Origin: Oscillibacter sp.
GTDB lineage: Bacteria; Bacillota; Clostridia; Oscillospirales; Oscillospiraceae
Reading direction: 5' to 3'
NCBI GenBank assembly: GCA_003522105.1
Contig: DPGF01000074.1
Span: 1-6,938 of the forward strand
Length of the DNA: 6,938 nt
The position numbers and the translations under genes were made by a program. Shown here piece by piece: positions 1 to 5,192 of the stretch. The notes beneath the pieces were generated by a model that saw only the letters and a program-made list of their open reading frames with translations, ran no database searches and had not been told where the DNA came from. Position 1 is the stretch's first letter. Each line of letters begins with the position of its first letter.

Positions 1-12
1 GAAAATTTGTCG

Positions 13-18
13 TATACT
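13..18 (+). promoter_or_regulatory. Candidate -10 box for the riboswitch-ribU transcript
   Basis: TATACT matches the sigma-70/SigA -10 consensus at five of six positions. It would start transcription near base 25, about 17 bases before the first base of the FMN aptamer, which is the expected arrangement. The matching -35 box would lie left of the window, so it cannot be checked. This rests on one short motif in the right place. Confidence 0.35.
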
Positions 19-41
19 CAAGCTATCAACTGAATCACTTG

Positions 42-156
42 TCTTCGAGGCGGGGTGAAACTCCCCACCGGCGGTTACAGTCCGCAAGCGGTATTTTTTT
101 ATCGCACGAACCGGTGAAATTCCGGTACCGACGGTCACAGTCCGGATGAGAGAAGA
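42..156 (+). promoter_or_regulatory. FMN riboswitch (RFN element)
   Basis: This is the conserved FMN-binding aptamer that senses flavin mononucleotide and shuts down riboflavin synthesis or uptake genes. The hallmark blocks are all present in order: GGGGTGAAACTCCCC (about 52-66), ACCGGCGGTTACAGTCCGC (67-85), ACCGGTGAAATTCCGGTACCGACGGT (start 110) and CAGTCCGGATGAGAGAAGA (ending 156). The closing P1 helix is TCTTC (42-46) with GAAGA (152-156). The optional variable arm is GCGGTA/TATCGC (88-93 with 100-105) closed by a loop of six T. The aptamer lies upstream of a riboflavin transporter gene, which agrees with its known role. Confidence 0.97.
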
Positions 157-258
157 TGTGCTGCGCGCGATCTACCACGCAATTTTCACGCTCTTTTGCG
201 TCATGCACCTTGGAAGACTTGTTCTTTCAGGGGAAATGACAAAAAGGAGTGTATTTTT
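157..258 (+). promoter_or_regulatory. Riboswitch expression platform and ribU ribosome binding site
   Basis: This 102-base stretch between the aptamer and ribU should carry the on/off switch. I see no classic GC hairpin followed by a U-run, so translational control looks more likely than termination. A 9-bp hairpin, CCTTGGAAG (208-216) with CTTTCAGGG (224-232) including two G·U pairs, ends 11 bases before the Shine-Dalgarno sequence AAGGAG (244-249). Its 5' CCTT (208-211) could instead pair with AAGG of the Shine-Dalgarno (244-247), and a short T-run follows at 253-257. A weaker hairpin is ACGCAA/TTGCGT (177-182 with 196-201). Which fold FMN favours cannot be decided by eye. Confidence 0.55.
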
Positions 259-888
259 ATGTCCGAATCCAATGCCAGCGCCATCTCCACCCCCCGCGCG
301 GTCAGCCGCACCCACAAGCTCACGGTGACCGCCATGCTCTCGACCGTCGCATTTTTGCTGATGTTCATCGAGTTCCCGATCCCCGCGCTCATCCCCGCCT
401 TCGTCAAGCTCGACATCTCCGATCTCCCCGAACTGCTTGCGGCGTTCTCGCTCGGCCCCGTCTACGGCGTCGTTGTAACGCTGCTCAAGAATGTGCTCTT
501 CTCCGTGCTGCACGGCACGTCTTCCGCCTATGTGGGAGAGCTGTTCAACTTTATCATGGGCAGCGCATTTTCCTTCACCGCAGGCTTCATCTATCAGAAA
601 AAGAAGTCTCGCAAGAGCGCGCTCGTCGGTGCGCTCACCGGCGCGCTGCTGATGGCAGTGCTGTCCGTCCCCTTCAACTTCTTTGTGGTCTATCCCGCCT
701 ATGTTGTGTGCTACAATCTGCCGCTCGAGGCGATCATCGGCATGTATCAGGCCATTCGTCCCTCGACCAACGGTCTTCTTGAGTGCCTGATGGTCTTTAA
801 CATGCCCTTCACTTTCGCCAAGGGTATGATCGACGTGGCGCTGTGCTTCCTCATCTACAAGCCGCTCTCCCCGCTGCTGCACAAATAA
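259..888 (+). CDS. ribU: Riboflavin ECF transporter S component RibU
   Basis: This 209-residue membrane protein is the substrate-binding S component of an energy-coupling-factor transporter. It captures riboflavin at the cell surface and works with the shared EcfA/EcfA'/EcfT module, which is not encoded here. RibU-type motifs are visible: LDISDLPELLAAFSLGP (residues 51-67), LLKN (75-78), GELFNFIMG (93-101), and NMPFTFAKG (181-189). Several hydrophobic helices fill the rest, with a basic loop KKKSRK (about 114-119). The start at 259 is chosen because AAGGAG lies 9 bases upstream and the first residues then match a normal S-component N-terminus. An in-frame ATG at 196 would extend into the riboswitch platform and lacks a good ribosome binding site. 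The upstream FMN riboswitch independently supports the riboflavin specificity. Length is typical for the family. Confidence 0.95.
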   Translation: MSESNASAISTPRAVSRTHKLTVTAMLSTVAFLLMFIEFPIPALIPAFVKLDISDLPELLAAFSLGPVYGVVVTLLKNVLFSVLHGTSSAYVGELFNFIMGSAFSFTAGFIYQKKKSRKSALVGALTGALLMAVLSVPFNFFVVYPAYVVCYNLPLEAIIGMYQAIRPSTNGLLECLMVFNMPFTFAKGMIDVALCFLIYKPLSPLLHK

Positions 889-924
889 GGAAGCTGCCAA
901 ATCTGAAAAAGGAGATACCAATCC

Positions 925-1461
925 ATGGCGTTTGACTGGGGCATTCTGCACTGGATCCAAAACACGATCGCCTGCCCGTTTCTGGACGCTGTGGTGCCGA
1001 AGCTCACGATGCTCGGCAACGCCGGCATCATCTGGATCCTTGCGGGGCTGGCTCTGCTGTGCAGCAAAAAGTACCGCCGTCAGGGTGCGCTCGTGCTGAT
1101 GGGTCTGCTCGCAGGACTGCTTGTCGGCAACATTGTGCTCAAAAATCTGGTTGCGCGGCCGCGTCCCTGTTGGCTCGATCCATCCGTGCGGCTGCTGATC
1201 GCCTCACCGACGGATTATTCCTTCCCCTCGGGGCACACGCTGTCCTCGACGATCGCCGCAACGATCCTGACGAAGACCGACAGGCGCTTCGGCTATGCGG
1301 CCATTCCGCTCGCGGTGCTCATCGCACTCTCCCGCCTGTATCTTTATGTTCACTTCCCGAGCGACGTGCTGATCGCTGCACTGCTGGGGCTGCTCATTAG
1401 CGAGCTGACCTTCCGCTACGGCGGCAGGCTCCTTGATAAGCTGCCGCATAAAATCGCATAA
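925..1461 (+). CDS. PAP2-family membrane phosphatase
   Basis: This 178-residue integral membrane protein belongs to the PAP2 (type 2 phosphatidic acid phosphatase/undecaprenyl-diphosphatase-like) superfamily, which removes phosphate from lipid phosphates and some soluble phosphoesters using a histidine nucleophile. All three signature motifs are present: KX6RP (K73 to R80-P81), PSGH (101-104, with H104), and SRX5HX3D (S136-R137, H143 and D147, the last His being the expected nucleophile). Hydrophobic stretches around 30-47, 55-72, 105-115, 124-135 and 146-160 are likely membrane helices. A good Shine-Dalgarno AAGGAG (909-914) sits 10 bases before the ATG. It follows ribU by 36 bases with no terminator, so it is probably co-transcribed and flavin-controlled. 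The substrate is not shown by sequence: it may be undecaprenyl or phosphatidyl phosphate, or, by context, a phosphorylated flavin (speculative). Confidence 0.92.
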   Translation: MAFDWGILHWIQNTIACPFLDAVVPKLTMLGNAGIIWILAGLALLCSKKYRRQGALVLMGLLAGLLVGNIVLKNLVARPRPCWLDPSVRLLIASPTDYSFPSGHTLSSTIAATILTKTDRRFGYAAIPLAVLIALSRLYLYVHFPSDVLIAALLGLLISELTFRYGGRLLDKLPHKIA

Positions 1462-1498
1462 AAGAAGAACCGCCTACTCGGTAAGCGGTTCTTCTTTT
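1460..1498. terminator. Shared bidirectional terminator between convergent genes
   Basis: AAAAGAAGAACCGC (1460-1473) is perfectly complementary to GCGGTTCTTCTTTT (1485-1498). Inside it TAC/GTA (1475-1477 with 1481-1483) can continue the stem after one mismatch. The A-run on one side and the T-run on the other make it a Rho-independent terminator in both directions. It lies between the rightward PAP2 phosphatase gene and the leftward methyltransferase gene. The TAA of the first gene (1459-1461) and the TAA of the second (1499-1497) both overlap the ends of the stem. Confidence 0.93.
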
Positions 1499-2123
1499 AT
1501 TCTTTTCTTGCCGCAAGGAAAAGGTTCGGCGGCGCAGGAAACAGGTTCTCCCTCGCCAGCACGGAAAATCCCGCGTTGGCGACTTCCCTTTCCAGCGATC
1601 GCATCGTATCGAAAGAAACATAGGGCCGCTTGCCGGTCTTGTACTCGAACCATTTCGTCATGCGCTCGCGCGTGATGCCCTCGCCCAAGCAATCCGACAC
1701 CAGAAGCAGCATTCCCTGCGGTTTGAGCAGCGCGCGGATGCGCGCAAGCGCCGCGGCACGATCCTTGATGTAAAGCAGCACATTGCAGGCCATCACCGCG
1801 TCAAAGCTCTCCTCCGCAAGGCAGGTATCAAACAGATCCGTCTGCGTAACGGTCACATTCTCCATTCCCTGCGCTTCGGTTTTTTCCTGCGCGCGGCGCA
1901 CCATTTCGCCGGAAACGTCGATCGCGCGCACGGACTTGACCGCGGGCGCGACCGCCAGCGTCACGATCCCCGTTCCGCAGGCAAAGTCCAACACAGTGTC
2001 CGTCGGCTTGAGATATTGTTTGAAGCGATCCGCCGTCATTTCATAGGCTTTCGCATAACTGGCGCCGACTTGCGCATCGTAATTCTGCGCGCGGCCGTCC
2101 CAAAATTCGCTCACCGTCGGCAT
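1497..2123 (-). CDS. Class I SAM-dependent methyltransferase, substrate unknown
   Basis: This 208-residue cytoplasmic protein has the Rossmann-like fold of small class I S-adenosylmethionine methyltransferases (UbiE/Methyltransf_11-like). Motif I is VLDFACGTG (residues 44-52), the acidic residue closing strand 2 is D69 in RAIDVSGEM, and a motif-IV-like segment DAVMACNVLLYI follows an acidic stretch. The N-terminal FWDGRAQNYD (7-16) is typical of this group. I chose the start at 2123: the downstream protein begins in the family-like segment, and a purine-rich AAAGAGAG lies upstream. Earlier in-frame starts (up to 2240) would overlap the racemase gene in another frame with no family match. It begins 28 bases after the racemase gene stops and ends in the shared terminator, so it is likely the last gene of an antiporter-racemase-methyltransferase operon. 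The methyl acceptor cannot be told from sequence. Confidence 0.88.
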   Translation of the reverse strand: MPTVSEFWDGRAQNYDAQVGASYAKAYEMTADRFKQYLKPTDTVLDFACGTGIVTLAVAPAVKSVRAIDVSGEMVRRAQEKTEAQGMENVTVTQTDLFDTCLAEESFDAVMACNVLLYIKDRAAALARIRALLKPQGMLLLVSDCLGEGITRERMTKWFEYKTGKRPYVSFDTMRSLEREVANAGFSVLARENLFPAPPNLFLAARKE

Positions 2124-2151
2124 ACTGTTGTTTCTCTCTTTCTCGTTTTGT

Positions 2152-3261
2152 TCAGGTGTTTGCTTTTCCGCCCTTGCATACCACGCGGACCCCGTCACTG
2201 TGTGTAAGATAGGCCATCGGGCCATAGGCCTTGATGCCAAACTCCAGCACGTCGCCGACGTGGATCTTGTCCTTCACATTCTCAACGTCGAGGATCGTGT
2301 GGTCGGACGAGGCACCGATGACCTCAACGCCCTCCATGCGCGGCACAAGGTCGAAGCAGTTGCCGTAGTCCACGCGCCCCATGGCAACGATCGCGCGGCG
2401 GCGAATGCCGCGGTCTTCATAATGCCCCACCTCGCCGAAGGCATTTACACCCAACTCACCGACCGGAAAGCTTGGTTTGTCGCGGCACTCGATAACCTCA
2501 GCCTTAATCGTTAGCACGTCCTTATGTAAGAAATCAGGGGAGAAATTGTCTGACTCGCCAAGCAGTCCGATCTCACCAAAGCGCAGCAGGTTAATGCGGT
2601 AAGGCATCGTGCCGTTCAAAGCCATATAGGCAGAGGTCGACGCGCCGCCACTGACGTAATCAAGCGGCCTGCCGATCTCGCGCTCAATGTCCGCCGCAAG
2701 ACTGACGAGCGCCTGCATATTTCGCTTGGTCGGCACAACGGAGCCGTAGCAGCTCAAGTTCACGCCCACGCCTGCAAGGCGCAGATTTTTGAGCTTATTT
2801 TCCACCTCAAGCGCAGCGTCCAGCGCGTCCTCTTCGTTCCAGAAGCCCTCGCGCAGATCGCCGAGGTCCATCATCAGGATCACTTCATGTATTTTATTCT
2901 GCCGCTTCGCCTCTTCGTTGAGTGCGCGCAGCACGGTGATGTCACTTTGCAGGCTGATGTCGCTCAGCGCCACCACGTCCGAAAGCTCCGAAAGCATGGG
3001 AATGCGAATGAGCATCAGCGGTTTTTTGGTGAGTCCCGCCTCGCGCATGATGCGCAGCTGACTCACGCGCGACGTGGCAATAAACTTCACGCCGCTTTCC
3101 TCATAAACGCGCACGATCTCAGGCAGTGCGGACACTGCCTTCACGACGCCGGCGACCTCGATGAGAGAATCATGGCAGCGCTCTACGAGCGCTGCCAGAT
3201 TCTCTGCCAATAGATCGAGATCGAATTCCACACAGGGATACAGATTCCGATTCATTGTCAT
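2152..3261 (-). CDS. orr: PLP-dependent alanine/ornithine racemase family protein
   Basis: This 369-residue protein belongs to the fold-type III (alanine racemase N-terminal domain) enzymes and resembles clostridial ornithine racemase, which interconverts L- and D-ornithine. The PLP-binding lysine is expected at K41 in GVVKA. Further conserved blocks are RIPML (86-90), MDLGDLREG (131-139), GVNLSCYG (166-173), VSGGASTS (203-210), LRFGE (226-230, probable phosphate-binding region), KPSFPVGELGVNAFG (262-276), YEDRGIRRRA (281-290) and GASSDHT (316-322). Length fits the family. The start at 3261 is favoured over an ATG two codons later because AAGGA lies 9-10 bases upstream. It follows the NhaC-family gene by 60 bases with no terminator. 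Ornithine is the best substrate guess from remembered similarity and the nearby arg genes, but alanine, lysine or another amino acid is possible, so the symbol is tentative. The D-ornithine aminomutase genes of the reductive ornithine pathway are not in this window. Confidence 0.85.
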   Translation of the reverse strand: MTMNRNLYPCVEFDLDLLAENLAALVERCHDSLIEVAGVVKAVSALPEIVRVYEESGVKFIATSRVSQLRIMREAGLTKKPLMLIRIPMLSELSDVVALSDISLQSDITVLRALNEEAKRQNKIHEVILMMDLGDLREGFWNEEDALDAALEVENKLKNLRLAGVGVNLSCYGSVVPTKRNMQALVSLAADIEREIGRPLDYVSGGASTSAYMALNGTMPYRINLLRFGEIGLLGESDNFSPDFLHKDVLTIKAEVIECRDKPSFPVGELGVNAFGEVGHYEDRGIRRRAIVAMGRVDYGNCFDLVPRMEGVEVIGASSDHTILDVENVKDKIHVGDVLEFGIKAYGPMAYLTHSDGVRVVCKGGKANT

Positions 3262-3321
3262 AATTGTATTTCCTTATTAAGAGGTTTGCGTACTGTTTGG
3301 GATTATGTTTCTGTCAGGTGC

Positions 3322-4806
3322 TCACTTCGCAGCCTTCTTAGCCTTCTTGAAGGGCTTACCGGCAAGATCCTTGAGCGTCCAGCCGATCAGCACGCACAGC
3401 CAGTTGATGATGGGCATCAGCCAGTTGAAGATGGCCCAGGGACCGTAACCGCCAGCACCCCAAGGAGCGATGTCCAGCGTATCCTTAATGAACACACCGC
3501 AGGTGTTCCAGGGGATCAGAGCGGAGGTAACGGTACCGGCGCCCTCAAGAGCAGAGGACAGAACCGCCGGGTGCACGCCCATCTTGTGATACTCCTCGGC
3601 ATACATACGGCCGGGAACCACGATGGAGATATACTGCTCGGGCATGGTGGCGTTGGAGAGGACGCAGGTCACTTCGGTCAGGCCAACGAGAGCCGCAGGA
3701 CCCTTGGCAAATCTCTTGAGAGCGTTGACGATGACCTCGAGCTGGTGAGTCTCCTCCATGATGCCGCCGAACATCATGGCGATGATCGTCATGGAGACGG
3801 AGGACATCATACCCATGATACCGCCGCTTTCGAGCAGTCTCGTCATGGTGTAACTCGTTTCAGGAGACAGGGTGGATTCGAACATGGCGAGCGCTTCGTC
3901 GGAGAAGTAGTAGCCGTTCTTACCATAATCGAAGATGGTACCAAGCGTGCAGGCCTCAGGCTGGAAGATGAGACCCAGAATGGCGCCGACAACAATACCG
4001 AGGGTGATGCCGGGGATCGCGGGAACCTTCAGGGCAACTGCCACGATAACGACGACCGGAGGCAGGAGCAGCATCGGGTTGATGTTGAAGATACCGCCCT
4101 CCGCAGCGTTCAGCGCGTTGGAGAACTCAATCACGCGGGACATATCTGCGTCGCCGCCGTGATACTGCACAGCACCGAGGACGCCAAAGAATACCAAGGT
4201 AATGCCATAAGTAATCGCAGTGGGCAGGATCATGGCCTTGACGTGGGTTATCACGTCCGTACCGGCCATGGCGGGAGCAAGGTTCGTCGTATCGGACAGC
4301 GGGCTCATCTTATCGCCGAAGTAGGCGCCGGAGAGAACCGCACCGGCGGTCATGCCGGGGCTCATGCCGAGACCGAAGCCGATACCCATCAGGGCAACGC
4401 CCATCGTACCCATCGTGCCCCAGGAGGTGCCGGTGGCGAGTGAGGTGATGGAGCAGATCAGAACGCAGGCAATGAAGAAGATCGCGGGTTTCAGGACTTT
4501 CAGACCATAGTAGATCATGGTAGGCACAACGCCCGCATTGATCCACACGCCGATCAGGATACCGACGATGATCAAGATGCAGACGGACTGCAATGCTTTG
4601 TAGATGCCGTCCATCATGGACTTTTCAACTTCATCCCACTTGTAGCCGAGATGCAGTGCCATGATCGCGGCAGCCATCACGCCGACAAACATGGGTACAT
4701 GCGGGTCGACACCAAAGATCATAATACCGACCGCCAGAGCGGCGACCAGAAATGCCAGTGTCAACAGGGCTTCCCATAGTTTGGGCATTCTCTTTTCCTT
4801 ACTCAT
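3322..4806 (-). CDS. nhaC: NhaC-family Na+/H+ antiporter (possibly organic-solute coupled)
   Basis: This 494-residue polytopic membrane protein belongs to the NhaC ion-transporter family, which exchanges Na+ for protons. Some relatives, such as MleN, also move organic acids. Family hallmarks are the glycine/serine-rich ATGTSWGTMGTMG (residues 124-136) and SGAYFGDKMSPLSDTTNLAP (159-178), plus GVWINAGVVPTMIYYGL (86-102) and a late SALIPWNTCG segment. Roughly a dozen hydrophobic helices are spread along the chain, and the C-terminus ends in a lysine-rich tail (KPFKKAKKAAK). Length is normal. The ATG at 4806 has AAAGG 11 bases upstream. It is the first gene of the leftward operon, followed by the racemase and methyltransferase, and has its own promoter candidate. 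The pairing with a racemase suggests it may carry an amino acid such as ornithine, but the family alone only supports cation/proton exchange. Confidence 0.9.
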   Translation of the reverse strand: MSKEKRMPKLWEALLTLAFLVAALAVGIMIFGVDPHVPMFVGVMAAAIMALHLGYKWDEVEKSMMDGIYKALQSVCILIIVGILIGVWINAGVVPTMIYYGLKVLKPAIFFIACVLICSITSLATGTSWGTMGTMGVALMGIGFGLGMSPGMTAGAVLSGAYFGDKMSPLSDTTNLAPAMAGTDVITHVKAMILPTAITYGITLVFFGVLGAVQYHGGDADMSRVIEFSNALNAAEGGIFNINPMLLLPPVVVIVAVALKVPAIPGITLGIVVGAILGLIFQPEACTLGTIFDYGKNGYYFSDEALAMFESTLSPETSYTMTRLLESGGIMGMMSSVSMTIIAMMFGGIMEETHQLEVIVNALKRFAKGPAALVGLTEVTCVLSNATMPEQYISIVVPGRMYAEEYHKMGVHPAVLSSALEGAGTVTSALIPWNTCGVFIKDTLDIAPWGAGGYGPWAIFNWLMPIINWLCVLIGWTLKDLAGKPFKKAKKAAK

Positions 4807-4850
4807 AGTGTTACCAACCTTTCGAAATTTTGGGGGTCACTTTGCTACTT

Positions 4851-4866
4851 GCATGGATATCTATGC
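4851..4866. promoter_or_regulatory. 16-bp imperfect palindrome at the nhaC transcription start (candidate operator)
   Basis: GCATGGATATCTATGC is self-complementary except for one symmetric mismatched pair. It covers the position where leftward transcription from the nearby promoter candidate should begin (about 4864). This is a typical place for a dimeric repressor to bind. No known regulator motif is recognised. Confidence 0.35.
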
Positions 4867-4870
4867 ACAT

Positions 4871-4899
4871 ACTTTAGCACAGTATCGTAAAAATAGCAA
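4871..4899 (-). promoter_or_regulatory. Promoter candidate for the nhaC-racemase-methyltransferase operon
   Basis: Read on the minus strand, TTGCTA (4899-4894) is followed after exactly 17 bases by TAAAGT (4876-4871). A TGC directly before the second box makes an extended -10 element. This is a good SigA-type promoter. Transcription would begin near 4864, giving an untranslated leader of about 58 bases before the antiporter start codon. Confidence 0.6.
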
Positions 4900-5067
4900 G
4901 TTGTTTTTGAATGGTGAACGCAGTTTTACGGTAATGCCTTTTCTTCTTCAATTCTCGTGGTATCTACCAATGCAGATCTTGGATAGCACTCCTCCTTTTA
5001 ATTTTACAGCAGCACAACACATAAGGGTGGGATTGCACTCTGCAAAATGCAGAAAATACCTCGCTCT

Positions 5068-5098
5068 CCGGCCCACCGATCCCCCATCGGCAGGCCGG
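5068..5098 (-). other. GC-rich 13-bp RNA hairpin in the argD-nhaC gap
   Basis: On the minus strand the arms CCGGCCTGCCGAT and ATCGGTGGGCCGG form 13 continuous pairs around a five-G loop. The two central pairs are a tandem U·G and G·U. On the plus strand these would be C-A mismatches, so the structure is fully paired only in leftward RNA. It may protect or end the argD transcript, although no clean U-run follows it. A genome-wide repeat unit is another possibility. Confidence 0.5.
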
Positions 5099-5119
5099 GG
5101 ATGAGGTCGTGTATACTTT

Positions 5120-5155
5120 CCGGCACAGCACGGGTATTTACCCGTGCCATGCCAG
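5120..5155 (-). other. 16-bp RNA hairpin downstream of argD
   Basis: On the minus strand the arms CTGGCATGGCACGGGT and ACCCGTGCTGTGCCGG pair along all 16 positions around an AAAT loop, using three G·U wobbles. On the plus strand the wobbles become C-A mismatches. The inner eight pairs are perfect. It lies about 40 bases beyond the argD stop codon, with no T-run after it in the leftward direction, so it is not a textbook terminator. A 3'-end stabilising structure or a weak terminator for the arg operon is most likely. Confidence 0.55.
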
Positions 5156-5178
5156 CCTCGCAGGCAAGAAATGCGAGG
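5156..5178 (-). terminator. Stem-loop just after argD (possible weak terminator)
   Basis: CCTCGCA and TGCGAGG form a 7-bp stem with a 9-base loop, beginning 14 bases after the argD stop. Together with the next hairpin it could slow or end leftward transcription, but there is no adjacent U-run in that direction. An overlapping alternative stem AGGAT-CGT-ATCCT (5176-5188) competes with it. The function as a terminator is uncertain. Confidence 0.35.
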
Positions 5179-5192
5179 ATCGTATCCTGTTT

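Larger units (their letters stand above)
4807..5192. other. 386-base intergenic region between argD and nhaC
   Basis: No convincing gene is seen on either strand. The half next to nhaC (about 4840-5035) is clearly AT-richer than the flanking genes and holds the promoter candidate, a small inverted repeat TGGTA-TC-TACCA (4958-4969), and a purine-rich AAAAGGAGG on the minus strand (4999-4991) that has no start codon at a usable distance. The half next to argD (5039-5178) is a series of hairpins described separately. A small stem TCTGCA-AAA-TGCAGA lies at 5039-5053. Confidence 0.7.

Noticed and set aside
196..258. Upstream ATG extension of ribU
   Set aside because: The 21 extra residues do not resemble an S-component N-terminus and would be read from the riboswitch platform. 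The ATG at 259 has the good ribosome binding site.
172..960. Long minus-strand open frame opposite ribU
   Set aside because: It is antisense to a clearly recognised RibU gene and the FMN leader. Its translation is a charged low-complexity pattern (many H, R, E, G, D) typical of a reverse-strand shadow in GC-rich coding DNA.
2124..2240. Upstream in-frame extension of the methyltransferase
   Set aside because: It would overlap the racemase 3' end in a different frame and adds 39 residues with no family similarity. The start at 2123 gives a normal N-terminus.
3286..4443. 385-codon plus-strand open frame opposite the antiporter gene
   Set aside because: The product is rich in H, D, G, R and E with no recognisable domain, and lies wholly antisense to an NhaC-family gene with conserved motifs.
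5022..5036. T-box-like AGGGTGG motif on the plus strand
   Set aside because: Only the first seven bases fit the T-box consensus, the rest (GATTGCA) departs from NACCGCG, and there is no rightward gene downstream, because argD is encoded on the opposite strand.
4661..5104. 147-codon plus-strand open frame running from the antiporter gene into the intergenic region
   Set aside because: It starts antisense to the NhaC N-terminus, has no ribosome binding site or domain, and its tail simply crosses the hairpins.
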